Positions 1 through 10,587 of a stretch of DNA of 64,000 bases are shown here, piece after piece (position 1 is the first letter of the stretch; the number at the start of each line of letters is the position of its first letter). A program made the translations under genes and the position numbers. The notes under the pieces are model-generated. The model searched no databases, was not told where the DNA came from, and saw only the letters and a program-made list of their open reading frames with translations. Source of the stretch: Synanceia verrucosa (taxonomy: Eukaryota > Chordata > Actinopteri > Perciformes > Synanceiidae); the NCBI GenBank assembly GCA_029721515.1, contig CM056566.1, positions 24,529,269-24,593,268 of the forward strand. The letters run 5' to 3'.

Positions 1-748
1 AAACAAAAAATAAAATGAACAGGTTTAAAGGTTGTTGATAATGTTCCTGTCCTGTTCAGGGGGAGTTATTTTAAAACTGTTAATGTTATCAAGCCCGACA
101 TTCCTTACAGAGCTCATCTATTGGTCGATATTAACCTGTTTATTTATTGCCAAAAATAAAAAAAAAATTGATGGAGTTGATGACTTAGGCATCATTTGGT
201 TCAGCAGAACTGAACAGCTGTGTGTCATCTGCATAACACTGACCTCTTTAATCATGGCAGCATGTGTAGTGAGAAAGTTACATATATGCTTTTTTATTTT
301 TATTTTTTTTTAAATCTCATGCTTTATTTCATCAAGAAGCAGACTAACATCTGGAACAGCAGTTTCATTAATATTTGTTATATGTTGCATTTTACGAACA
401 CAAACATTTTATGAAAGAAAGAGCTCTGTTGTTGGAATTCTCTTGGTATTGGCAGATATCCTAATTCAGGTATCAGAACAGTAAATGAAAAAAGTGGATT
501 ATCGTGATGAAATGAGTGAGTTTGGTTTCACTTGTTCAGACAGAAGAACCTGAAAGTCGCTCACTGCTGTTCAGCGCTTCATTTTATTTGTCACTTCTTG
601 ATCCCTAAGCCTATATTTCTGCCCCGTTTGAAAATGGCATACCCAAAATAAATAAAGTGTCTTCATAACTACAAGGGTTGAATGAATAATGTTTGTCACC
701 TATGACATAAACACCTGTTAGTTTGCTACAAAAGTGTCAGAATCCACA
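1..748. other. Gene-free flank with an old lectin-gene 3' flank
   Basis: No gene is supported here. About 420-610 is the reverse complement of the sequence that follows the polyadenylation sites of copies B (about 15560-15770) and D (about 34120-34260 and 35400-35490). It is therefore the distal 3' flank of minus-strand copy A, cut off from that gene by the transposons at 751-4634. The remainder is AT-rich with no recognised content. Confidence 0.6.
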
Positions 749-779
749 TACAGTTGTGGTCAAAAGTTTACATACACTT

Positions 780-3127
780 TGTAATATCATGAGAGGTCAC
801 CAGGGTAGGCTTAAAGTGAGGCATTGCAAAACATGGAATAACATAATACTTTATCAAGTTCCAAACAAAAGGGGGGCAGGGTTATTTTCTGATGAACAGG
901 TGTAAAACGGAACTCGGGTAACTATTTTCAAAAACGAACTAAGGTCCAATATCCAACCTAAAGTGTCCATTTTCCATTAAGGGTGGTTTCCTCCCCACTC
1001 TCTCCATGTGCTCCAGGTTTTTCTTCACGCTTTTGGGTCCAGCTCCTTCCAGCTCCTTGCTCTTTGCCTTCCACTCTGCAGGCTCTTTGTTCTCTCCCCA
1101 GGGTTTTTCAGTCCTGCCTGGCTTAAGCACCTAAACCTGTCTAAGGAGTGAGGCTTCCTTGGAGATGTAGTGTGGGCCCCGGCGGCCATTTTGTGATATG
1201 GCCGCTGCACTGTGGGGGATGTAGTGTGGGCTCCGGTGGCCATTTTACAACGTGGCAGCTGCTCTTGGAGGGGAATGTAGCACCCCTCCACTACATGTCC
1301 CTGGTGATGGGGACATGTAGTGTCCCCACTACATGTCCCTGGTGATGGGGACATGTAGTGGAGGGCTATTTGTGTCTTTGTTTTTAGCCATCCACTGTAA
1401 TGGAGAATGATCAGTCACCAGAGTGAACCTCCTTCCCAGCAGGTAGTATTTCAGGGTTTCCAGGGCCCATTTTATGGCTAAGCACTCTTTTTCCACTGTG
1501 GCATAGTTCTGTACTGTATGTGTCAGTGTTGTGTCTCCATGGACACAAACCACTGGGACTGGCTTGCCCTGGGCCGGGACGGAGGCCTCCAACACAGACT
1601 CAGGGACCAGGGTTTTGGAGCTTCCAGAATCCAGCAATGCCTCTACATCCCGCCGATTCATGGTGACTGGACATGTCAGTCGGGGGTCTCCACTTTCTCC
1701 AAAAAAGGCAGCAAAGTGAGTCTGGGTGCTGTTGGCGGACTCGGCTGTGGGCATTGACTCATCGGGTTTCTCACACTGCCACGAGATGTGTCCCAACTCC
1801 CCACATGGATAGCACTGGGGGGACTCTAGGCTCAAGAATCCTCGCTGCTGCTCTGATTGACTAACCCCACTTTTCGGCGGGCTGGAGTGAGGGCTGGCTG
1901 ATGTAGGACACTTGGTCGAGCTGGGGCAGAGGCTATAGGCTCTTTACGAGGAGGGCGGAGCATGTCTGAAGCAGCCTGGTACTGCTTTACTGCTTCCATG
2001 GCCGTCCTCAACTTCTGGTGAATGATTATCTTTTTGGCCTCGTAAGGCAGAGCTCTTAGATAACGGTCTATAACCAGTGTTTTTATGATGGTGGCGGGGC
2101 TCTTCTTGACGGGTTCCAGCCACTTTTTAGTTACTTGAATCAATTTGTGCATTTGGGAATGGGGAGTTAGTCCATTTTGGAAAGTCCAATTATAAAAACG
2201 TTGAGCCATGCTAAATTTGGTAAGGCCATGGTGGCTCAGAACTTCTTCTTTTAGCTGATCACAGTCTTGATTAATATCGGCCTCTAAATCTTGAAATGTT
2301 TTAAGAGTGTCTCATCTGATAGGAACGGAGCCAACAGTCCAAGCCATTGTGCCTTTGGCCACCCCTCCCAAGCTGCTATAGCTTTAAAAACGTGAAGGTA
2401 AGCTTCCACATCATCGGTCACTCCAAGTTTAGGGATGAAATCCCCTACTCCTGTTCTTTAAGTTGGTTAGCCCTTATTTGCTGCTGTAACAAGGCTGCAT
2501 TAGTTTCTTGCTGTGCCCTCTGAGTCTCCAACAGTACCTGCATCAGTTGCTCCATCCCGGTTTGGTGGTCGTTGGTGTGGAGGTCAGAAAAAAGTTGAGT
2601 CAGGTCTTCAATAACTTCAGCCCCAGTCATACGCACTTAGGCCCCAATGCCCGCATCTCCACCATCTGTAATGTCATGAGAGGTCACCAGGGTAGGCTTC
2701 AGGTGAGGCAGTGCAAAACAGGAATAACAGACGTGGTGGTGGTGTGTGTGTGGGGGGGGGGTTATTTTCTGATGAACATGTGTAAAACGTAACTCAGCTA
2801 ACTGTTTTCAAAAACGAACTAAGGTCCAATATCCAACCTAAAGTGTCCACTTTCCATTAAGGGTGGTTTCCTCTCCACTCTCTCCTCATGCTCCAGGTTT
2901 TTCTTCACGCTTTTGGGTACAGCTCCTTCCAGCCCCTTACTCTTTGTCCTTCCGCTCTGTGTTCTCTACCCAGGGTTTTTCAGTCCTGCCTCAATCAGCA
3001 CCTACAGCTGTCCGAGGAGTGAGGCTTCCTGGGAGATGTAGTGTGGGCCCCGGTGGCCATTTTGTGATATGGCAGCTGCTCTTGGAGGGGAATGTAAGCA
3101 CCCCTCCACTACATGTCCCCTGGTGAT
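780..3127 (-). mobile_element. Deleted gypsy-like LTR retroelement nested in the Tc1 element
   Basis: Two direct repeats, about 780-1308 and 2667-3127, share most of their sequence, both begin TGTAAT on the plus strand, and flank gag-pol remnants read from the minus strand. I take them as LTRs. The downstream copy contains an extra stretch near 1195-1260. I could not find a clean target-site duplication, so the exact edges may be off by some bases. The short interior (about 1.3 kb) shows an internally deleted, nonautonomous copy. Confidence 0.7.
1329..2636 (-). pseudogene. gag-protease-RNase H remnant of a gypsy-like element
   Basis: Reading from 2636 down there is a gag N-terminal piece (2445-2636) and a gag core (1832-2209). 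A 168-codon frame follows (1329-1835) with a CCHC zinc knuckle (CYPCGELGHISWQC) and an aspartic protease motif (ALLDSGSSKTLV). This frame then runs straight into an RNase H segment (YATVEKECLAIKWALETLKY, later VTDHSPLQWM). Reverse transcriptase and integrase are absent, so protease and RNase H are joined by a large internal deletion. The pieces lie in different frames. It is a dead retroelement polyprotein, not a host gene. Confidence 0.8.
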
Positions 3128-3316
3128 ACCACAGCTTATAAAGACCAAAATGTCATGGTTCTCTTGAGTTTCCAGTTATTTCTACAACTCTGATTTTTGT
3201 GTTTTCATGACTTTATTATGGGTCAACTGAAAATGTGACTAAATCTGCTGGGTCAAAAATATAAATACAGCAATGCTAATATTTGGTTATATGTCCCTTT
3301 GCCATTTTCCCTTCAA

Positions 3317-4247
3317 TTAGGCGCTTTTGGTAGCCATCCACAAGCTTCTGGTTGAATCTTTAACCACTCCTCTTGACAGAATTGGTGCAGTTTGTTGGAC
3401 TTGTTTCTTCAGCATTGTCCACATGTTCTCAATGGGGTTTAAGTCAGGACTTTGGGAAGGCCATTCTAAAACCTTAATTCCAGCCTGTTTTAGCCATTCC
3501 ATTACCACTTTTCATGTGTGTTTGGGGTCATTGTCCTGTTGGAACACCCAACTGCGCCCAAGACCCAATCTTCGGGCTGATGATTTTAGGTCATCTTGAA
3601 GAATTTGAGGGTAATCCTCCTTCTTCATTATTCCATTTACTCTCTGTAAAGCACCAGTTCCATTGGCAGTAAAACAGCTCCACAGCATAATACTACCACC
3701 ACAGTGCTTGATGGTAGACACGGTGTTAAAGGCCTCACCTTTTCTCCTCCAAACATATTACTGGGCATTGTGGCCAAACAGCTTGATTTTTGTTTCGTCT
3801 GACCACAGAACTTTTCTCCAGAAGGTCTTATCTTTGTCCATGGGATCAGCAGCAAACTTCAGTCGAGCCTTAAGGTGCTGCTTTTGGATCAAGGTCTTCT
3901 TTCTTGCACGGCAGCCTCTCAGTCCATGGCGATGCAAAACACGCTTGACTGTGGACACTGACACCTGTGTTCCAGCAGCTTCTAATTCTTGGCAGATCTG
4001 CTTTTTGGTGGTTTTCGGTTGACTCATCACTCTCCTGACCAATTTTCTCTTGGCAGCAGGTGACGGCTTGCATTTTCTTCCTGATCGTGGCAGTGACAAA
4101 ACAGTGCCATGTACTTTATACTTACAATTGTTTGCACTGTTGCTCTTGGGACCTGCAGCTGCTTTGAAATGGCTCCAACTTTCCTGACTTGTTCAAGTCA
4201 ATGATTTGCTTTTTCAGATCTGTGCTGAGTTCCTTTGACTTTCCCAT
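3317..4247 (-). pseudogene. Tc1-like transposase, frameshifted
   Basis: A DDE transposase relic read from the ATG at 4247. The N-terminal helix-turn-helix (MGKSKELSTDLKKQIIDLNK) is followed by a frameshift near 4190, then a second HTH region and the first catalytic Asp in WSDETKIKLFG (about 3770-3800). The second Asp is in FQQDNDPKHT (about 3512-3540) and the Glu in SPDLNPIENMW (about 3415-3450), the DD34E pattern of Tc1. At least three frame changes break it, so no active enzyme is expected. It belongs to the element at 751-4634. Confidence 0.88.
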
Positions 4248-4867
4248 TGTAGCGTTTGTGGGCGTTTGTACCCAATGAGCCCTATTTAAATGGCCTCAGA
4301 GAAGTCACCAGCTGTAGTCACTCATGATCACTCACAAGAAGTTAAGAGGCCATGCTATGAAGCTCATTTCATTGACAAAACTTTCTAAGTCAGAAAAATT
4401 ACTAATTCATGTTGCTGTATGTATATTTTTAACTCAGCACATTTAGTCACATTTTCAGTTGACCCATAATAAAGTCATAAAAGAACCAAACTTCATGAAT
4501 GTTTTTTGTGACAAGAAGTATCTGTTCCAATCACTCTATCAGAGAAAAATCAGAGTTGTAGAAATAACTAGAAACTCAAGAGAGCTATGACATTATGTTC
4601 TTCACAAGTGTATGTAAACTTTTGACCATGACTGTATGTGTCAGTGTTTCAGAGAAAATTCATCTGGAACACAGCAGAAAATATAGATTTCTGTTCTCGT
4701 AAAAAAACAAACAAAAAAAAAAAACATTTAGAGTGAAAATCACCCCTGTATCATGGTATAGTAGACTAATTCAAATTTTAATTGATATTGTAACATCTGA
4801 CCAGTTAGGTTTTTTTGAGCTAGAATATGAATTTTGGTCGCAAAACAACAAAGCTAAGACAAAGATT

Positions 4868-4939
4868 ATGATTTTGCGAATATTATTTTCTGCACTGTTT
4901 GGCTTCCAGCTGTCTGCATATTTGTCACACAATGGTGAG
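4868..4939 (+). other. Possible orphan signal-peptide exon
   Basis: An ATG at 4868 opens a hydrophobic stretch (MILRILFSALFGFQLSAYLS) followed by HN and a strong donor-like GGTGAGTG. A phase-1 signal-peptide exon of this kind is typical of many vertebrate secreted or receptor genes. No following exon is visible before copy A begins 500 bp downstream on the other strand. It could be a stranded exon or chance. Confidence 0.25.
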
Positions 4940-5299
4940 TGAGACCTCCTTGTTTTTAGCAGCTCCTCTGCTTTCATTACGGCATCCAGTTTGTGTGGTT
5001 AGGTTAGAGTGGTGATCGTAGCAGAAGCAATAAAAGAAACATGCTGTTTCTGTGTTAGTGTTAAAGCTAGTTAGCACCCTAAATAATTACTTAGGATTTG
5101 ATTTATTGATTCAATTGATTCATATAGGTGACAATGTTTGATAGAAGCTTTTAGCTGAAATTCTCCCCATCATTTTGGTGTGCCACATGTTCAGATTGGA
5201 GCTTTCTATCCTATGCTGTCCTGTCCTAAATTAGCCTAGCCACACACCGAGCCCTACAGCCCAGTCAGGAACAGACAGTGAGTTTTTCACAATATGTCT

Positions 5300-5305
5300 T
5301 TTATT
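5300..5305 (-). promoter_or_regulatory. Polyadenylation signal of copy A
   Basis: AATAAA on the minus strand, about 155 bp past the stop codon, within a block (CACAATAAAAGACATA) conserved behind most copies of the array. Confidence 0.75.
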
Positions 5306-5460
5306 GTGTAATGATCAGGTGATCATATGATAAAGAAAAGAGTGATTGTTTTGGATAATAATGGTAATGGATAAAATTTACTTTCAGACACCAGAGTGGT
5401 ATCGATCCAAACATCTGTCACAGAAAAAAAGCAAGTGTGTAACAGAAGTGTAACAGAATA

Positions 5461-7489
5461 CTAATAGTAATAGTAATATTCTTCATATCTTCTGTACTTG
5501 CTGCACAGGTAAGGAAGGGTCATGTTACACATCTCATCTTTCCAGCCGTAATCTGTAGAGACAGTTACACTCATTACTTCATTTTGATATTATTTTAATG
5601 TCTAGCTTATTATCTTTTTTCTGTTTTTGATGCATCATTATTGTTATTTGATGGACATGATATTTAAGGTGTTTTATTTACCAGCATGGTTCATGTGCAG
5701 GCAGTTTCTCAGTGGATCTGGCTTCTTTGACGGACCCCAGCCTCCATACTTAAATTTAGTTCCATCACTCCACATCCATTTGCCCTCCTGTAAGAGAAGG
5801 ATTGGTTTAAAGTCAAAATGAAATCAGAATAATTGATCAATCTGACAGCTACAACAAATTTTCCAAACAAGTTCTGGCCTTTTAAGATGACTTTTTCACT
5901 TAAATATTCATCATTATTTGCTGTTTTAATACAAGTAAAACAAACAATCATCTGCAACAAAATGACAATAAAAAGTTAATCACACCAAAAACAGCTACAT
6001 GATAAAAGGATAAAAATGATGGTAAAAGTCTCACCGTCACGGCATCATGACCTCCGATCCAGGTAGGTTTCTTGGAACCGGACACTCTGTACATGTAGTT
6101 TTTGAGGTAGTTACTGTCGTATTCTTTGTGGATGGAGGCCAGATTCGCACCAAAGGACAGGCAGTGGTACTGACCGAGAAAATAAGAAGCTTCATTAATA
6201 TGACAATAATATAATAATAACAATAATATGTTTCATAAAAACTCTGAACATTTGTAAAAGTTGTGTATTCTGCCGTGGTGGAATCTAATGTACTTGTGTT
6301 TTCGTTTCATGCCACTATTTCTTATTTACAAAGTAAGACAAAAAAAAAAAAACATATTAAGAGTTTCTAAAATATGATGTTTTCATATGAAAACATGAGT
6401 TAAATTTCCAAACAGTTCACTTATGTCTGAAACAATTTTATAACAGTTGTATATCAAACCATTTGATTATTCCAGATTCAATAATGTTAATGATGCTGAT
6501 TCATTGGTAATAATGTCAACAGATATAATAGTATCATAGTTGAATCAGTTTCAGTTTTAATACCTCAAAAACTACATTTTACTGGTCATACTTCTACTGA
6601 AGAAACCATTTCAATGCTGAACTTTTACTCTAATACTGTATTTTCATGGTTTGGTATTAGTACTTTCTGAAATACTTCAACCCTGGTATTTTCTTTTCTT
6701 ATGGTAACTATGGCAACAGCTTTACCTCTGCATCGTGCCAACTCTTTGGCTTGTCATAGTAGGAGTAGCAGTAATAGCCGAGCTCAAACCAACCAGAAGG
6801 GCAGCGAGCTGAAACACAAAAGAGATAAAATTCATCTCCAGATGAATAAAACAAGATAAATATGATGAGAGCACTGGAATCAGTCAGAGATACTGAACTG
6901 ACCTGGGCAGCAGTAGCTTTTATCTTTCTCTGGGTAGTAGTATGAAGATCCATATGGAGTATATCCCTTTTGAGGATATCCCTTTGGAGGATATCCCTTT
7001 GGAGGATATCCCGGCCCTGGATAACTTCCATATTGATCAAACTGAGAAGAAGTTCAAGAATCAGACTTTGGATTTTAACGTTTATACAGGCAGTTTAATT
7101 ATAGTCCTGGAGCATGGCAGCCTCTGTGTGAATGGATGAAGTATGACTGGATGATGACATGTAGTGGAAAACTAGAAAGGCCCTGTAGAAGCTGTGATAT
7201 AGATATACATTTACTATTTACATAACAAAACTACGGTAAAACATCACTGATTGATCCATCCATCATCCATCCATTTATCCATCCATATCAAAAGGAAGTG
7301 ATAAAGCTCCTGTGCTTGATGTGTTCAGACCAGGTACCATGTTCAACAGTAATACTGGGTAATACTGGGTTCTGAAAAATACTTATACACAGTATTTGTG
7401 TATTTGTTACTCACTCCTGCGTTCACTCCTGCAGGCAGCAGCCCACTGGCCAAACAGACCAACAGAGCAAAGTGAAGACCAGACAACAT
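5461..7489 (-). CDS. Secreted C-type lectin-domain protein, copy A (209 aa)
   Basis: Coding exons are 7415-7489, 6903-7041, 6726-6808, 6035-6169, 5682-5787 and 5461-5552, all with GT-AG borders. A noncoding exon 1 lies at about 7751-7800. Residues 1-25 form a signal peptide (MLSGLHFALLVCLASGLL...). Residues 26-71 are a low-complexity linker with four tandem pentapeptide units (GYPPKGYPPKGYPQKGY), the longest in the array. Residues 72-209 form one C-type lectin domain with six framework cysteines, WIGG, and a WKD in place of the usual WND. The EPN/QPD sugar-site motif is replaced by KKPDP. Two more cysteines (SYCCP) precede the domain. The tail is EEYYYYY. Intron 5 lacks the L1 fragment found in the other copies. 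By layout it resembles type II antifreeze / nattectin-like fish lectins; the ligand is unknown. Confidence 0.85.
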
Positions 7490-7821
7490 CTGAAGATATG
7501 GAATGATATTAATACAAAATAAGTAATGACAAAAAAACTACAACTAATATTATGCAGAGTATTTGGACACAGAAATGAAAAGTTAAAGTTATCAACAAAC
7601 TCAAAACTATAACTTATATATAAAACTAATAGATAAAATGATTTCTATTAATCATTTTGTCTAAACTCTGAATGAACTATTAGAAGTAAATCTGAATGAT
7701 AGGAAATGAAAATAGATCAAATGATGGTAATGCATTAAATAAAATCTTACCTTTTTCTGAGGTGGTGAGGACACAGCGAGGAAGAAGCAGCTGATGTCTG
7801 ACAGCTGACAGAGAACTTCCT

Positions 7822-7921
7822 CTTTATATAGTTTATGAGAACGCTGCAACAGCTGAAATACGTAAAGATGACGATGTATGGCTGTTGCAGCCACACCTTT
7901 AATTACAGCCTCCATTGTCAC
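7822..7921 (-). promoter_or_regulatory. TATA promoter of copy A
   Basis: TATATAAAG at 7822-7830 on the minus strand, with the conserved upstream block GGCTGTAATTAAAGGTGTGG. The start site is inferred about 30 bp downstream, near 7800, giving a roughly 50-nt noncoding exon that ends at a GTAAG donor (7746-7750). Confidence 0.7.
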
Positions 7922-8003
7922 AGAAATATTTTATAATTACAGACTTACGGAATGGAATAATAGTTACTTCATTATCAGAGTAATTAAACAAAACACAACA
8001 ATT

Positions 8004-8077
8004 ATCCACAAAGAATACAACAGTTACTTCTTCAAAAACCACATATTTAAAGTGTCCAGGCACAAGGAAATAGCTGG
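8004..8077 (+). pseudogene. Relic of lectin exon 5, opposite strand to copy A
   Basis: On the plus strand this reads IHKEYNSYFFKNHIFKVS, clearly related to exon 5 of the lectins (IHKEYDSNYLKNYMYKVS). It then degenerates and stops. It lies directly upstream of the copy A promoter in the opposite orientation, with no other exons around it. A matching relic is upstream of copy C at 27009. Confidence 0.75.
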
Positions 8078-8363
8078 AATTTAATTTGATCTTAATCAAA
8101 AAATAATAATAATATGCTTTGACTTTTTTCTGCTTTTTTTTGTGAAACAGTAAAGTTGAAAATTGCTGGATTACAACAATAATTATATTTTAACATCAAA
8201 GATATCATTTTTCTGGTGTATTAACCATTACAGAAACATTAAAATGTCCCGGTAACCAGTGATAATGTTCATTTAGAGCAGTGGTGGTAAAAACTGGATG
8301 GAGGATAATAAATCTATTAAACACTGTTTATAATATGATAAAAATCAGATGTATTTCATTTCA

Positions 8364-10273
8364 ATGTGAGAATAGATCCATTCATCCATCCATTCTATTC
8401 TGTTTATCCAGGGTTGGGTTGCAGGGGCAGCAGCCTAAGCAGGGAAGCCCAGACTTCCCTCTCCGCCGCCACTTCGTCCAGCTCTTCCGGAGGGGTCCCG
8501 AGGCGTTCCCAGGCCAACCAGGAGACAGTCTCTCCAGCATGACCTGGGATGTCTCCTGCCAGTGGGACGTGCCTGGTAGACCTCACCAAGGAGGCATCCG
8601 GGGAGGCATCCTGACCAGATGCCCGAGCAACCTCATCTGGTTCCTCTCAATGTAGAGGAGCAGTGGCTCTACTCTGAACCCCTCCTGGCTGACCGAGCTT
8701 CTCACCCTATCTCTAAGGGAGAGCCCGGACACCCTGAGGAGGAAACACATTTTGGCCGCTTGCATCCGTGATCTTGTTGTTTTGGTTACGACCAGCTCGT
8801 GACCATCGGTGAGGGTAGGAATGTAGATCGACTGGTTAATTGAGAGCTTCTCTTTTCGGCTGAGGTCCCTCTTTACCATGACGGATCAATACTGCGTCTG
8901 CATCACTGCAGAAGCTGCACCAATCCGTCTGTCAATCTCCCACTCCATTCTCCCCTCACCCCTGACCAAGACACTGAGGTATTTAAACTCCTCCATTAGG
9001 CACAGGATCTCATCCCTGACTCAGAGAGAGCATTCCACCCTTTTCCGACTGAGTACCATGGACTCTGATTCGGAGGTGCTGATTCTCATCCTAACCACTT
9101 TACACTCGGCTGCGGACCGCTCCAGCGAGAGTTGAAGATCGCGGCTTGATGAAGCCAGCAGAACCACATCATCTGCAAAAAGCAGGGATGTGATACTGAG
9201 GCCACCAAACCGGACCCCCTCAGTGCCTCGGCTGCGCCTAGAAATTCCGTCCATAAAATTTATGAACAGAATCGGTGACAAAGGGCAGCCTTTGTGGAGT
9301 CCAACTCTCACTGGAAATGAATCCGACTTACTGCCGGCAATGCGGACCAAACTCTGACACCGGTTGTACAGGGACCAAACAGCCCGTACCAAGGGGGCCG
9401 GTACCCCATACTCCCGGAGCACCCCCCACAGGACTCCCCTAGGAACATGGTCGAACGCCTTCTCGAAGTCCACAAAACACATGTTGGGCAAACTCCCACG
9501 CACCCTCCAGTGCCGAGGGTGTAAAGCTGGCCCACTGTTCCAGGCCAGGATGAAAACCACACTGCTCCTCCTGAATCTGAGATTCAATTTCCCCACAGAC
9601 CCTCTTCTCCAGAACCCCTGAATAGACCTTACCAGGGAGGCTGAGGAGTGTGATCCCCCTATAGTTGGAACACACCCTCTGTCCGCTTTCTTAAAGAGGG
9701 GGACCACCACCCCAGTCTGCCAGTCCAGAGGCACTGTCCCCGATGTCCGCACAATGTTGCAGAGACGTGTCAACTACGACTGTCCAACAACATCCAGAGC
9801 TGATCTCATCCACCCCCGGGGCCCTGCCACTGAGGAGGAGCTTTTTAACCACCTCAGTGACCGCAACCCCAGAGATAGGAGAGCCTGCCTCGGGGTCCCC
9901 AGACTCTGCCTCCTTATTGGAGGGTGTGTCGATGGGATTGAGGAGGTCTTCGAAGTATTCTCCCCACCGTCTCACAACGTCACGAGTCGAGGTCAGCAGC
10001 GTCTATCCCCACTATATGCAGTGTTGATGGTGCACTGCTTCCCCCTCCTGAGATGCCGGATGGTGGACCAGAATTTCCTTGAAGCCGTCCAGAAGTCGTT
10101 TTCCATGGCCTCACTGAGCTGCCTCAGCAATCACCGTAGCCACATTCCACTTAGGCTGCCGGTACCTATCAGCTGCCTCCAGAGTCCCACAGGCCGAAAA
10201 GGCCCGATAGGACTCTTCCTTCAGCTTCAGTTGTCACATTTCTTTTCAAGCTGAAGAAAGATGTGAGAATAGA
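8364..10273 (-). mobile_element. 5'-truncated LINE insertion with 13-bp target duplication
   Basis: The direct repeat ATGTGAGAATAGA stands at 8364-8376 and 10261-10273. Between them is a minus-strand LINE that ends in a GGATGGATGAATGG-type tail next to 8377. The unoccupied form of the site is present in paralogous sequence upstream of copy G (about 54718-54736, reverse strand) and, slightly changed, upstream of copy C (about 27388-27400). The insertion therefore postdates the duplication that made these flanks. Confidence 0.9.
8404..9975 (-). pseudogene. LINE reverse transcriptase remnant
   Basis: Read from 9975 down: a linker (LLSGRAPGVDEI), NYRGITLLSLPGKVYS, then FVDFEKAFDHVPRGVLWGVL, GLHKGCPLSPILFINFMDGI and the catalytic FADDVVLLASS box near 9160-9190. 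The C-terminal part follows at 8404-8879 (LSLRDRVRSSVSQEG..., LLGHLVRMPPRMPPW) in shifted frames. This is a jockey-superfamily type reverse transcriptase common in fish; I cannot name the clade with certainty. Several frameshifts make it inactive, and the endonuclease half is missing on this strand. Confidence 0.85.
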
Positions 10274-10329
10274 AAGTTATTAAATTTGTCATACCAAAAT
10301 TTACATCCATTTCAGCACTATTAGATTAG

Positions 10330-10560
10330 TGATATTCTTTGTTCCAGCTGATGTCATGCTATGGAGGAAATGCTGAGGTCTGTGAACTCATCATGATGCT
10401 GTTTACATTAATGTCAGAGTAATTAAATGAGACACAACTATTATTACATCCCATAAGTCTGTAATTATAAAATAATTCTGTGACAATGGAAGCTGTAATC
10501 AAAGGTGTGGCTGCAGCAGCCTTACATCATCACCTTTACATATTTCAACTAACATCAGCT
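10330..10560 (+). promoter_or_regulatory. Relic promoter upstream of copy B
   Basis: This stretch repeats the upstream block of the lectin promoters (GAGACACAACTATTATTACA, then GGAAGCTGTAATCAAAGGTG and CTTTACATATTTCA). It departs from them just before the position of the TATA box. No exon follows; LINE sequence begins at about 10590. A matching relic stands upstream of copy D. Confidence 0.65.
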
Positions 10561-10587
10561 GGATCAAAGAAATTTTTCTTTCATGTC

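Larger units (their letters stand above)
751..4634 (-). mobile_element. Tc1/mariner-like DNA transposon with a nested retroelement
   Basis: The ends are inverted repeats: the left starts CAGTTGTGGTCAAAAG and the right end, read inward on the minus strand, starts CAGTCATGGTCAAAAG. Both continue GTTTACATACACTT. TA dinucleotides flank both ends (749-750 and 4635-4636), the expected Tc1 target duplication. The subterminal sequence just inside the right end (about 4480-4600) is matched by 3145-3240, so the LTR-type element at 780-3127 landed inside the left inverted repeat. A decayed transposase lies on the minus strand. The element sits in the 3' flank of copy A. Confidence 0.88.
4637..5460. other. 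Spacer between the Tc1 element and copy A
   Basis: Apart from the possible signal exon at 4868 I see no gene. From about 5260 onward the sequence is the 3' untranslated region and polyadenylation region of copy A, matching the same region of the other copies in reverse. Confidence 0.5.
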
